A DNA stretch of 11,831 nt from an uncultured Collinsella sp. (GCA_900557505.1 USTC01000012.1:1-11831), one strand, 5' to 3'; counted from the first letter of the stretch, positions 1-6,814 are shown. Made by a program: numbers and translations. The notes: a model not told the origin generated them from the letters alone.

Positions 1-2192
1 TAGCGGGTAGCTATGGCAGCTTGTACCATGCCGGCGCTCATGAGATAGGTCACCAGGAAGTAGCCGCCATAGGCCGCCAGGAAGATTGCACAGGTGAGGC
101 CCACGGTGCCGCCGATGCTCATATTTCCGAATATGCTCACCAGCTCGATGATCACCTTAAGTGCCACAAAGGAGTGCGCCAGGCCCACTGCCAGCGGGAA
201 CAGGAAGAATACAGCTTGCTGCGCCATCACCGAATGGCGAATCTGGCGGTCCTCACAGCCGATCTGTGCCAGCACACGATAGCTGCGGCTGCCGTCGGCC
301 ACGTTGGAGAGTTGCTGGATCGACAGAATCGCCGCGCATGCAACGACCAATACAAAGCCGATGTAGATGGCTAGGTAGCTAATAAGACCGTTCATTTGCG
401 CTGCTTGCGTGTACATCTCGGAGCGTGTGATAAAGATTCCCCACGACCCCGGCTCCTTGCCGTCAACGAGCAGATTGTCGAGCACAGTGTATTTAATGCT
501 CTCGTCTGCCTCGGTCGCATCCATCCCCTGTTTGTAGTTAACGAGCAGGCTACTGGAATACGGCTGCAGATTAAGTTGGGACAACAGCTCGTCGGCAACG
601 ACGACGGTACCCCCATTACTGCCCATCGCCGAGTTGGCGATGGCCGCCGTGTCCTCATCCGACTTATCGGTTGCGGGCTTGAGCGTATACCCGCCCAAGG
701 TAAGGGTATGGCCGTCAGCCATATACTTGGTGTACAGGTCGACCAGCTCGCCGCCCATATCACACGTGAGCAGGTACTGGTCGCGACCGATGTGCACCGG
801 CTCCTCGCCCATCATCTGACGCAGTTTGTTGTACTGGCTCGCCGGCGTCACAAACAGACCCATCGTATCGGCATTGCTACCCCCGAACGCCTTGGGAAGC
901 TTTTCGCCCATGGTCTTGCACATCTCACCTGGGGTCACCGAAGGGTCCGAGCCGCCAAGCGGGTAACTCAGATACGAATCGATCTGCACATGCTCACCGG
1001 CAACATCGGCGATATTGACCTTCTTGCCGGTCTCGTCGTTGTTGCCCGCCGACTTGCCCTTACCGTGCCATGCGGGGTACAAATCGACCGTACTATCGGC
1101 CAGCACCATGCGATCGGCTTCAGACGGATTGATGTACTCTTTGTAGTAGTCGAGCGTATCGGGCGTGTAATAGACATACGTCTGTGACACGTCAACAGGG
1201 TTATAGCGCTCCAGGTTTTCGTTCATCACATTGGCAATCGACATACCGCACGTCACCGAGGTGATGGCCAAAAACAGGAGCATCGCGATGACGCCCATCG
1301 AAAAGCACACCGTGTTGACCTTGGCCGCAAGCTGGCGCACGGTAAACATGTTGAGGCCGCGCCAGTACACGCCGCGCAGGCTCTGCAGCAGCTTGATGAG
1401 CATGCCCGAGAGTCCCCAGAACAGGGCAAAGGTGCCCACGGTAACCATAGCGGTCGTAATGCCAAACTGGTTCATGGCCTCTTGCAGCTTGCTGTCCGTC
1501 GCGGTTAGCGGGAACCCATCACGTAGCAGACGGTAATAGGCCACGCCCACAAGCACCACGCCCACGGCAAAGATGGCAATCGCAATCCAGGGGTTGCGCG
1601 TCTTGATGCTCTCGTTGCGACGCTCGGCACCCATAAGCTCGATGAGTTTGGTACGACGCACGGCGCGAAGGTTCAGCAGTAGCGTGAGCACAAACATTAC
1701 GAGCATGCAGGCAAGGGTCAGATTGAACGCATGCACCGAGAAAAAGAAGTGGAAATTGGCAATCTGTGTCTTAAAAAGCGAGGCCGTAAAGAACGTCATG
1801 AGCTGGGAGAGTCCCACACCCAGCACAATGCCGGCGACAAAGGCCACGACCGAGACAATCACCGTCTCGAGCGCCATGATCGTGGCGACGCGTCCGCGCC
1901 CCATGCCGAGCACCTGATACAGGCCAAACTCCTTCTTGCGGCGTTTCATGATGAAGTTATTGGCATACACCATCAAAAAGGCCATGACACCGGCCAAAAA
2001 GTACGTCAGGTCGCCGAGCATGCTGCCCATAACCTGCGCCAAGCCCTCTTCATCGATTCCGGCGATGTCGACCTGCATCGAGATGGTGTTAAAGGCATAG
2101 AAGACCGTGACGCCCAGGGTGAGCGTCAAAAGGTAGACGAGGTAGTCGCGGCCGGCGCGGCGGACGTTACCCCAAGCGAGTTTACAGAGCAT
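1..2192 (-). CDS. Bce-type ABC transporter permease (FtsX-like), C-terminus at window edge
   Basis: Membrane subunit of a peptide-type ABC exporter, of the kind that detoxifies or senses antimicrobial peptides. The reverse strand stays open for 730 codons from the ATG at 2192. Hydrophobic segments lie near residues 18-38, 55-75, 105-125, 150-175, 200-220, 240-260, 290-310, 605-625, 660-685 and 695-720. A roughly 285-residue hydrophilic region (about 315-600) lies between segments 7 and 8. Ten helices with one large extracytoplasmic domain before helix 8 is the BceB layout. The start overlaps the last 11 bases of the ATPase gene, implying translational coupling. The last two visible bases of the frame are TA, so the next codon is either a stop or Tyr; given the short tail after the last helix, the gene probably ends exactly at the edge. 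Substrate is not inferable. No two-component system is visible, though these exporters often have one nearby. Confidence 0.88.
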   Translation of the reverse strand, partial: MLCKLAWGNVRRAGRDYLVYLLTLTLGVTVFYAFNTISMQVDIAGIDEEGLAQVMGSMLGDLTYFLAGVMAFLMVYANNFIMKRRKKEFGLYQVLGMGRGRVATIMALETVIVSVVAFVAGIVLGVGLSQLMTFFTASLFKTQIANFHFFFSVHAFNLTLACMLVMFVLTLLLNLRAVRRTKLIELMGAERRNESIKTRNPWIAIAIFAVGVVLVGVAYYRLLRDGFPLTATDSKLQEAMNQFGITTAMVTVGTFALFWGLSGMLIKLLQSLRGVYWRGLNMFTVRQLAAKVNTVCFSMGVIAMLLFLAITSVTCGMSIANVMNENLERYNPVDVSQTYVYYTPDTLDYYKEYINPSEADRMVLADSTVDLYPAWHGKGKSAGNNDETGKKVNIADVAGEHVQIDSYLSYPLGGSDPSVTPGEMCKTMGEKLPKAFGGSNADTMGLFVTPASQYNKLRQMMGEEPVHIGRDQYLLTCDMGGELVDLYTKYMADGHTLTLGGYTLKPATDKSDEDTAAIANSAMGSNGGTVVVADELLSQLNLQPYSSSLLVNYKQGMDATEADESIKYTVLDNLLVDGKEPGSWGIFITRSEMYTQAAQMNGLISYLAIYIGFVLVVACAAILSIQQLSNVADGSRSYRVLAQIGCEDRQIRHSVMAQQAVFFLFPLAVGLAHSFVALKVIIELVSIFGNMSIGGTVGLTCAIFLAAYGGYFLVTYLMSAGMVQAAIATR

Positions 2193-2967
2193 CGGAGCCC
2201 TCACCGCCCATCATGGCAACGACCTCCATAATGCGGTCGAAGAACTCTCGGCGGTCGGTGTCGCCACGGCGCAGCTCGGTGAAGATCTTGCCGTCGCGAA
2301 TAAACAGCACACGGCTCGTGTAGCTGGCGGCAAAGCTGTCGTGCGTGACCATGAGCACGGTGGCGCGCAGGCGGCGGTTAAGGGCCTCCAGGCTCTCGAG
2401 CAGCAGGCGAGCGCTCTTGGAATCGAGGGCGCCGGTGGGCTCGTCGGCCATGATCATGGTGGGGTCGGTGACGAGCGCGCGAGCCGCGGCAACGCGCTGC
2501 TGCTGACCGCCGGACATCTGGTAGGGATACTTGTCGAGTACCTGACTGATGGACAGGCGCGCTGCCACATCCTGCACGCGGGTCGAGATCTCTGCCGAGT
2601 TTGTGCGGGCGATGGTGAGCGGCAGGGCGATGTTCTCGCGTGCCGTGAGCGTATCGAGCAGGTTGGAGTCCTGGAAGATAAAGCCAAGCTCCTCGCGGCG
2701 GAACTGCGAAAGCTTAGCCTGCTTCATGCGTGTTACGTCCTGCCCGTTGATGCGGATCGTGCCACTTGTGGCGCTATCGATGGTCGAGACGCAGTTGAGC
2801 AACGTCGACTTGCCCGAGCCCGAAGCACCCATGATGCCAACGAATTCGCCGCGGTTGACGGTAAAGCTGACGTCGTTGAGCGCGCGGGTCACGTTGCCCA
2901 ACGCGCCGTATACGTTTTCGAGATGCGCGACCTCCAGTACCGGGGTCGCCATGTGCGTGGTTTGCAT
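2182..2967 (-). CDS. Bce-type ABC transporter ATP-binding protein
   Basis: Cytoplasmic ATPase that powers the adjacent permease, 261 residues. All nucleotide-binding elements are present: Walker A GASGSGKST (47-55), Q-loop in FQDSNLLD (Q99), signature MSGGQQQR (151-158), Walker B IMADEP (171-176), D-loop GALD and switch His in THD (H209). FIFQDSNLLDTLT and DEPTGALDSK are close to BceA/YxdL and the wider MacB/LolD group, which fits an FtsX-type partner. The start ATG at 2967 is preceded by AAAGGA at a six-base spacing; a second in-frame ATG at residue 6 is less well placed. The stop lies inside the permease start region (11-base overlap). It diverges from the Nudix-Vsr gene across 148 bases, where I see no convincing sigma-70 promoter for either side. 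Confidence 0.93.
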   Translation of the reverse strand: MQTTHMATPVLEVAHLENVYGALGNVTRALNDVSFTVNRGEFVGIMGASGSGKSTLLNCVSTIDSATSGTIRINGQDVTRMKQAKLSQFRREELGFIFQDSNLLDTLTARENIALPLTIARTNSAEISTRVQDVAARLSISQVLDKYPYQMSGGQQQRVAAARALVTDPTMIMADEPTGALDSKSARLLLESLEALNRRLRATVLMVTHDSFAASYTSRVLFIRDGKIFTELRRGDTDRREFFDRIMEVVAMMGGEGSDAL

Positions 2968-3115
2968 ACCGAGTCCTTTCTTGCGATTAGTCTACGGCAT
3001 CTATAGTCGCAAGAAGACGAGTCGGCTACCATCGATATGGCTTACGCTTGCCTTACCGTTGTGTAAGGTACGGGTAGCTAGCCTGCCACGCGTTGATGTT
3101 GAGAGAGGACTCCTG

Positions 3116-4105
3116 TTGAAGACTGTTCATGTTGCCGCTGGGATCATTCGCAAGGAAGGATCTGACGAGCTGCTTGCCGTGCAGCGCGGCTACGGCGACA
3201 TGCGGGGACTTTGGGAGTTCCCGGGCGGCAAGCTCATGCGCGGCGAGACACCCGAAGACGCCGTACGCCGCGAGCTTATGGAAGAGTTGCAGGTAAAAGT
3301 CACCAACCTGCGTGATTTCTATACCGTTGAGTACGACTACCCCGATTTCCATCTCTCCATGGAGTGCTACTACTGCTCACTCGCCGATGAATCCGATGAG
3401 CCCCAGAAGCACGACCGCCAGCTCGATATCCGCTGGATTCCGCGTACCTCGCTTGCCACGGTGGAATGGATGCCCGCCGACAAGGGACTCATTGATGCCC
3501 TGATTGAGTTGAAGGAAGACCGGCTTGAGGCCAACGGCGCTGCCAACGACGCCGAGGCCACCGCGACCGACGAGCCCGCCACCAAGCCCAAGCGCGCACC
3601 TAAGCGCCGTAGCAAAAAGCGCCCCAAACCAGGTCTGCTCGACGGCATCGATACCTCGGACCTTTCCGCCGACGAGCGCGAACTGGTGCGCCGTCGCGCC
3701 GCCATAAAAAAGTCCATGAAGGGCAACAAACGTGCGAACACCAAGCCCGAGCTGCTCGTACGACAGCGCCTGCGCGCCGCGGGCCTTACGGGCTATCGCT
3801 TGGAATGGAAGGTTCCCGGCAAACCCGACATCGCCTTCCCCGGACGCAAGATCGCCATCTTCGTCAACGGCTGCTTTTGGCATCGCTGCCCTAAGTGCAA
3901 TCCGAGCCAGCCCAAGCGCAACGTTGAGTTTTGGGAGGCAAAGTTCCGTCGCAACGTCGAGCGCGACCGAGCAGCCATCAACGCACTCACCCAAATGGGC
4001 TGGACACCCATAACCATCTGGGAATGCGAGCTCAAAAAAGACCGCATCGACGGCACGATGGAAAAGGTCATCGAACAAGTACGCGCCGCCGCACCGCAGC
4101 GCTAG
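3116..4105 (+). CDS. Nudix hydrolase - Vsr mismatch endonuclease fusion protein
   Basis: One uninterrupted 329-residue frame carries two repair activities. Residues about 1-136 are a MutT/NudG-like Nudix hydrolase: the Nudix box at 38-60 has G38, E44, R52-E53 and E56-E57, with Gln59 in place of the usual Gly. Residues about 201-329 match very-short-patch repair endonucleases. D238 (in GKPD) and H256 (in GCFWH) keep the 18-residue spacing of E. coli D51 and H69. C253 and C304 (WEC) match the spacing of zinc ligands C66 and C117, and C258 sits where H71 would be. E. coli T63 and H64 are Val and Asn here. A Lys/Arg/Pro-rich linker (157-172) joins the domains. The TTG start at 3116 has GAGAGAGGA just upstream at ideal spacing and falls right before the first Nudix strand. 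An internal ATG at 3716 has no clear ribosome site. Likely roles: destroying damaged or modified dNTPs and nicking T:G mismatches. Substrates are inferred from family only. Confidence 0.87.
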   Translation: MKTVHVAAGIIRKEGSDELLAVQRGYGDMRGLWEFPGGKLMRGETPEDAVRRELMEELQVKVTNLRDFYTVEYDYPDFHLSMECYYCSLADESDEPQKHDRQLDIRWIPRTSLATVEWMPADKGLIDALIELKEDRLEANGAANDAEATATDEPATKPKRAPKRRSKKRPKPGLLDGIDTSDLSADERELVRRRAAIKKSMKGNKRANTKPELLVRQRLRAAGLTGYRLEWKVPGKPDIAFPGRKIAIFVNGCFWHRCPKCNPSQPKRNVEFWEAKFRRNVERDRAAINALTQMGWTPITIWECELKKDRIDGTMEKVIEQVRAAAPQR

Positions 4106-4279
4106 GAACGAGCCGTCCACACGCCCCACACAGGCGAGCCACATCCGCGCCACAAACCTTAGAAAGCCCTTAAGCTCAAAACCTTTCAAGAGTGTTACTC
4201 AATAGCCTTGACCTGCGGTTTCATTGTTACATCAAACCTGATTAAGCCTTTCTTTAGCGCTTCTTTGCAACAGCCGCGG

Positions 4280-4336
4280 CATAATACTGCCAACGCACGG
4301 AACCTAGCAGCATACCCCGTGCGCAACCTTTTGGTG
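4280..4336 (+). promoter_or_regulatory. Candidate promoter -10 and structured 5' leader upstream of a small ORF
   Basis: A perfect 7-base inverted repeat, CGCACGG (4294-4300) and CCGTGCG (4317-4323), encloses a 16-base loop. It is extended by TGCCAA (4288-4293) pairing with TTGGTG (4331-4336, two wobble pairs) across a 7-base bulge on the 3' side. A CATAAT box at 4280-4285 (five of six matches to TATAAT) lies just before it, though no good -35 is present. A transcript from it would begin in or near the hairpin and reach the strong GAGGAGG at 4343-4349. I do not recognise it as a known riboswitch class. The stretch 4106-4279 before it contains no gene I can support; TTGACC at 4208-4213 is an isolated -35-like match with a poor -10. 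Confidence 0.35.
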
Positions 4337-4359
4337 GACATCGAGGAGGCCGCATAAGC

Positions 4360-4569
4360 ATGCATTCTTCCAATGACGCAGCACAGCAGCCATCCCTAAA
4401 TCATGCAAACCTTTTCTCCTTCCCCCCGACACAGAGAAACGGTCTCCTCGACTCCCCCACCACAAAAGCAAAACGCTCAACCGACCAGAGCCACAACTTG
4501 CGAGCATCGTTCGAAAAGCTCCAAGCCTCACTAGACCAGGCATTCCCCAACCAAGCCCGAGCATACTAG
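4360..4569 (+). CDS. Small hypothetical protein, 69 residues
   Basis: Short frame starting at an ATG preceded by GAGGAGG (4343-4349), a strong ribosome site but with a long ten-base spacing. The protein is polar, rich in Ser, Gln, Asn, Ala and Pro, with a possible short amphipathic helix near its C-terminus (about residues 48-60). It shows no signal peptide, no membrane segment and no motif I recognise. Its base composition is less GC-rich than the flanking genes. The candidate leader hairpin upstream and the purine-rich site argue that something is translated here, but the frame could also be chance. It converges on the aldolase gene, with the large palindrome between them. Confidence 0.4.
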   Translation: MHSSNDAAQQPSLNHANLFSFPPTQRNGLLDSPTTKAKRSTDQSHNLRASFEKLQASLDQAFPNQARAY

Positions 4570-4637
4570 CCCCTCATCAACAAGGCGCCCCTCGCGCACC
4601 ATCCTTCCCGCCCCAACGCCACAAGGGCGATCGAGCA

Positions 4638-4789
4638 GGACGGCTTGGGCAGGTCCCCGTACTTAGTTTCCAAAATCATTCCGCAGCGCGAAGGCCCCCG
4701 TTGTCAACGCTTCGAAGAAGCGAGACAACGGGGGCCTTCATGCGCGAGGACGTTTTGGAAACTAAGTACGGGACCCGCCCAAACCGTCC
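4638..4789. repeat. 152-bp imperfect palindrome, MITE-like or giant bidirectional hairpin
   Basis: Three nested inverted repeats share one centre. The outer arms (about 4638-4675 and 4753-4789) match over almost their whole length, including a perfect 17-base block, GTACTTAGTTTCCAAAA at 4659-4675 and its complement at 4753-4769. The middle arms are a perfect 16-base G/C-rich stem at 4690-4705 and 4724-4739. The innermost hairpin is CGCTTC-GAA-GAAGCG (4708-4722). The arms differ only in an internal loop of about 13-15 bases per side and a few substitutions. It lies between the convergent small ORF and the aldolase gene, whose stop is 24 bases away, so it could end transcription from both sides. 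Neither side of the G/C stem has the T-run of a standard intrinsic terminator. No coding frame or target-site duplication is seen. Nothing else is seen in 4570-4813. Confidence 0.85.
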
Positions 4790-4813
4790 GGTGGGATCAG
4801 AGTACCCTTGCTG

Positions 4814-5671
4814 TTACTCTGCTTTGCCCACAGAGTTGAGGTTGGTCATGCGGATCTTAACCAGCTCGGTGATCTCACGCATGCCCTCCTTGGCCGGCTT
4901 CTTGGGATCGAAGCAGGCAGGGTTCTCGGCCATGTAGGCCATGAAGCCCTTAGTGTAGGCCTGACGCAGCTCGGTGGCGTAGTTGACCTTGCAGATGCCG
5001 TTCTTCACAGCCTCGGCAACCTGCTCATCGGGCACACCGGAAGTGCCGTGCAGAACCAGCGGCACGTCGACGGCGTCGCGGATGGCCTTGACCACGGACT
5101 GCTCGATGTGGGGATCGCTCGTGTACACGCCGTGGCTGGTGCCAACGCCAATAGCGAGAGAGGTGCAGCCGGTGCGCTCGACGAACTCCTTGGCCTCGGC
5201 AGGATCGGTGTAGGGGCTCTCGCCCTCAACCGCGGGACCGTCGTCCTCCTTGCCGCCAACCTTGCCGAGCTCGGCCTCGACGGGCACGCCCATGGCGCGG
5301 CCAGCATCGGCGACGGACTTGGTCAGGGCGATGTTGTCCTCGAAGGACTCGTGCGAACCGTCGATCATGACGGAGGTGTAACCAGTGCGGAAGGCCTGCA
5401 TGCAGCGGTCATAGCCATCGCCGTGATCGAGGTGCAGGGCGACGGGCACGGAAGCGCGCTCGGCGGCAGCCTTGACCATGCCGTAGAAGTAGTCCAGACC
5501 AGCGGTCTTGATGGTGCCCGGGGTGGTCTGCATGATGACGGGGGACTTGGTCTCCTCGGCAGCGGCCAGAACGGCCATAACAAACTCGAGGTTCTCGACG
5601 TTGAAAGCGCCAACAGCGTAGTGGCCGGCCTGAGCGTCCTTGAGCATCTTTTCGGTGGTAACAAGTGCCAT
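4814..5671 (-). CDS. Class II ketose-1,6-bisphosphate aldolase (fructose- or tagatose-bisphosphate)
   Basis: Zinc-dependent aldolase, 285 residues, the usual size for the FbaA/GatY/KbaY group. It cleaves a ketose bisphosphate to dihydroxyacetone phosphate and glyceraldehyde 3-phosphate in the cytoplasm. HLDHG at 80-84 gives the catalytic Asp82 and zinc ligand His83; further zinc ligands are His180 (TSHG) and His208 (LHGTSG). VEAELG at 131-136 is the usual family block. The ATG at 5671 follows AGGAG at nine bases and begins the normal first helix; the longer open frame reaching 5812 adds residues unlike the family. KbaY-like features (TPGT, and ENP...DP near the C-terminus) and a DeoR regulator next door leave tagatose-bisphosphate possible; central glycolysis is equally plausible. 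I leave the symbol blank because sequence alone does not decide the substrate. Confidence 0.92.
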   Translation of the reverse strand: MALVTTEKMLKDAQAGHYAVGAFNVENLEFVMAVLAAAEETKSPVIMQTTPGTIKTAGLDYFYGMVKAAAERASVPVALHLDHGDGYDRCMQAFRTGYTSVMIDGSHESFEDNIALTKSVADAGRAMGVPVEAELGKVGGKEDDGPAVEGESPYTDPAEAKEFVERTGCTSLAIGVGTSHGVYTSDPHIEQSVVKAIRDAVDVPLVLHGTSGVPDEQVAEAVKNGICKVNYATELRQAYTKGFMAYMAENPACFDPKKPAKEGMREITELVKIRMTNLNSVGKAE

Positions 5672-5728
5672 GAGCGTTTGCTCCTCTCCCTCGCCCGCAT
5701 CTGGACATCGGGCGTAGTTGTTCACAAG

Positions 5729-5789
5729 GCGTTTTACCTTGCGTTTTACTGCGCCCATTGTATGAAATTCGACGGCTTCGCATGTGCGA
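5729..5789 (-). promoter_or_regulatory. Aldolase promoter region with direct repeat and palindrome (candidate operators)
   Basis: Reading the minus strand, TACAAT (5762-5757) is a good -10 box, with no clear -35. A perfect dyad, TCGCA-TG-TGCGA at 5778-5789, occupies the -35 area. Two copies of the 9-mer GCGTTTTAC (plus-strand sense) at 5729-5737 and 5741-5749, twelve bases apart, cover about the first 20 transcribed bases. Sites placed like this could let a repressor or activator control the aldolase gene; the divergent DeoR-family protein is the obvious candidate. Function is inferred; the repeats are seen directly. Confidence 0.4.
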
Positions 5790-5862
5790 GATATTGAGCC
5801 CATGCAGGTCAATACAGTCGTTTTTGAAAAGTAAACGGAAGGAATTGGAGCCGAGTGGGCGT

Positions 5863-5906
5863 ATTCGATATTGAATTTTGGGCGTTCAGCGTCTTTTTTT
5901 TATAGA
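5863..5906 (+). promoter_or_regulatory. deoR-type regulator promoter with near-palindromic site
   Basis: TTGGGC (5878-5883), a 17-base spacer and TATAGA (5901-5906) make a moderate sigma-70 type promoter in a markedly AT-rich stretch that includes an eight-base T run. Just upstream, ATTCGATATTGAAT (5863-5876) is a 14-base palindrome with one mismatched pair, well placed for autoregulation. The rest of the 334-base gap (5672-6005) holds the aldolase promoter sites and an A-rich leader of about 90 bases before the regulator start. Confidence 0.35.
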
Positions 5907-6005
5907 AAAGATAAGTAATCGAAAGGTGTTTTCTTACTCAAAAAGAAAATGAACGAAAATAGACTCAACACAATTCCTACAAATTTAGCCGAGAATGGAG
6001 CAAAC

Positions 6006-6809
6006 ATGGCCCACGCAACAACCCGAGCTTTCGCCGATGAGCGTCGTTCCGCCATCATGGAGATGCTCGAGCATAACGCCTCGGTGCAAGTGGCAGAAAT
6101 CGCCCAGACCTTTGGCGTGTCCTCCGTTACCGCCCGCGCCGACCTGGACGCGCTCGCCGAGTCCGGCAAGTTGCGCCGCACGCATGGTGGCGCCGTGTCT
6201 CTCCAGAAGCGACTGACCGTATCCACCCAGGATCGCCGCATCAACGTCAATGTCGCCGCCAAGCAAGCCATCGCGCAAAGCGCCATCGAGCTCGTCGGCA
6301 ATGGTGACACCCTGCTCGTAGACTCCGGCACCACCGCTCTCGAGTTTGTCCGGCTCCTCGATCAGCGCGACGGCATCACCGTCATCACGGCCGACATTAC
6401 CATTGCCGATTACATCGACGAGAGCATGCCCTCAGTCGATGTCGTCATGTTGGGCGGGGCACTGCGCAAAGGCCATCGTTATTTGTACGGACCGCTCACT
6501 ATGCAGGCGCTCCAAATGGTCCATGCCGATCTGGCCGTCATGTGCCCCGGTGCCTTTGTCCCCAGCTGCGGCTTTACGACCGACTTTCCGCAGATGGCCG
6601 AAACCAAAGCGGCTATGGTCGGTACCGCCCGTCAAAGCGTCGCCCTCATGGACGCCAGCAAGGTTAACGGACGCGGCATGTACCGCTTTGCCAAGCTGAC
6701 CGATGTCGACACCATCGTGATGGACCGTGATCCCGATGGCGCCGTCGCCACCTCAATCGCCGAGACCGCCGACGACGCCCGCCCAAATCTCGTCATCGCC
6801 GGCGCTTAA
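6006..6809 (+). CDS. DeoR/GlpR-family sugar-phosphate-responsive transcriptional regulator
   Basis: 267-residue cytoplasmic DNA-binding regulator. The N-terminal winged helix-turn-helix (about 9-62) shows the DeoR pattern: R-x-x-I at the first helix, VAEIAQTFGVSSVTARADLDAL (28-50, given here as a range) and the RTHGGA wing at 58-63. The sensor domain has DSGTT (106-110), the usual phosphosugar-binding loop, MLGG (148-151), and DASKVNGRGMYRFA near 216-229, as in GlpR, FruR and AgaR relatives. The ATG at 6006 is chosen because GGAG lies five bases upstream; an in-frame ATG at 5949 has a weak site and adds an atypical Asn-rich leader. It diverges from the aldolase gene, so control of that gene by a phosphorylated sugar is likely. 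The effector cannot be told from sequence. Confidence 0.92.
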   Translation: MAHATTRAFADERRSAIMEMLEHNASVQVAEIAQTFGVSSVTARADLDALAESGKLRRTHGGAVSLQKRLTVSTQDRRINVNVAAKQAIAQSAIELVGNGDTLLVDSGTTALEFVRLLDQRDGITVITADITIADYIDESMPSVDVVMLGGALRKGHRYLYGPLTMQALQMVHADLAVMCPGAFVPSCGFTTDFPQMAETKAAMVGTARQSVALMDASKVNGRGMYRFAKLTDVDTIVMDRDPDGAVATSIAETADDARPNLVIAGA

Positions 6810-6814
6810 ACAAA

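Noticed and set aside
3051..3068. Small inverted repeat CCTTAC-N6-GTAAGG before the Nudix-Vsr gene.
   Set aside because: Six-base arms are common by chance; it is not aligned with a recognisable promoter and I would not call it an operator.
2549..3115. Upstream extension of the Nudix-Vsr frame.
   Set aside because: It runs antisense through the ABC ATPase gene, has no family similarity, and the TTG at 3116 has a good ribosome site right at the Nudix domain start.
4294..4323. Possible SRP RNA (GGAA followed by AGCAGC in the loop, as in the 4.5S RNA tip).
   Set aside because: In real SRP RNA the GGAA tetraloop is closed by pairs and is part of a long two-strand helix; here the flanking bases (AC and CC) do not pair, and the GGAA is part of the hairpin stem and loop junction.
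4808..5797. Long plus-strand open frame opposite the aldolase gene.
   Set aside because: It is the GC-rich antisense shadow of a well-supported aldolase; its protein is a Gly/Leu/His/Val-rich string with no domain. The same holds for frames opposite galK, galT, the Nudix-Vsr gene and the ABC ATPase.
5949..6005. Earlier ATG for the DeoR-family regulator.
   Set aside because: Weak ribosome site and an atypical Asn-rich leader; the ATG at 6006 has GGAG at five bases and begins just before the DNA-binding domain.
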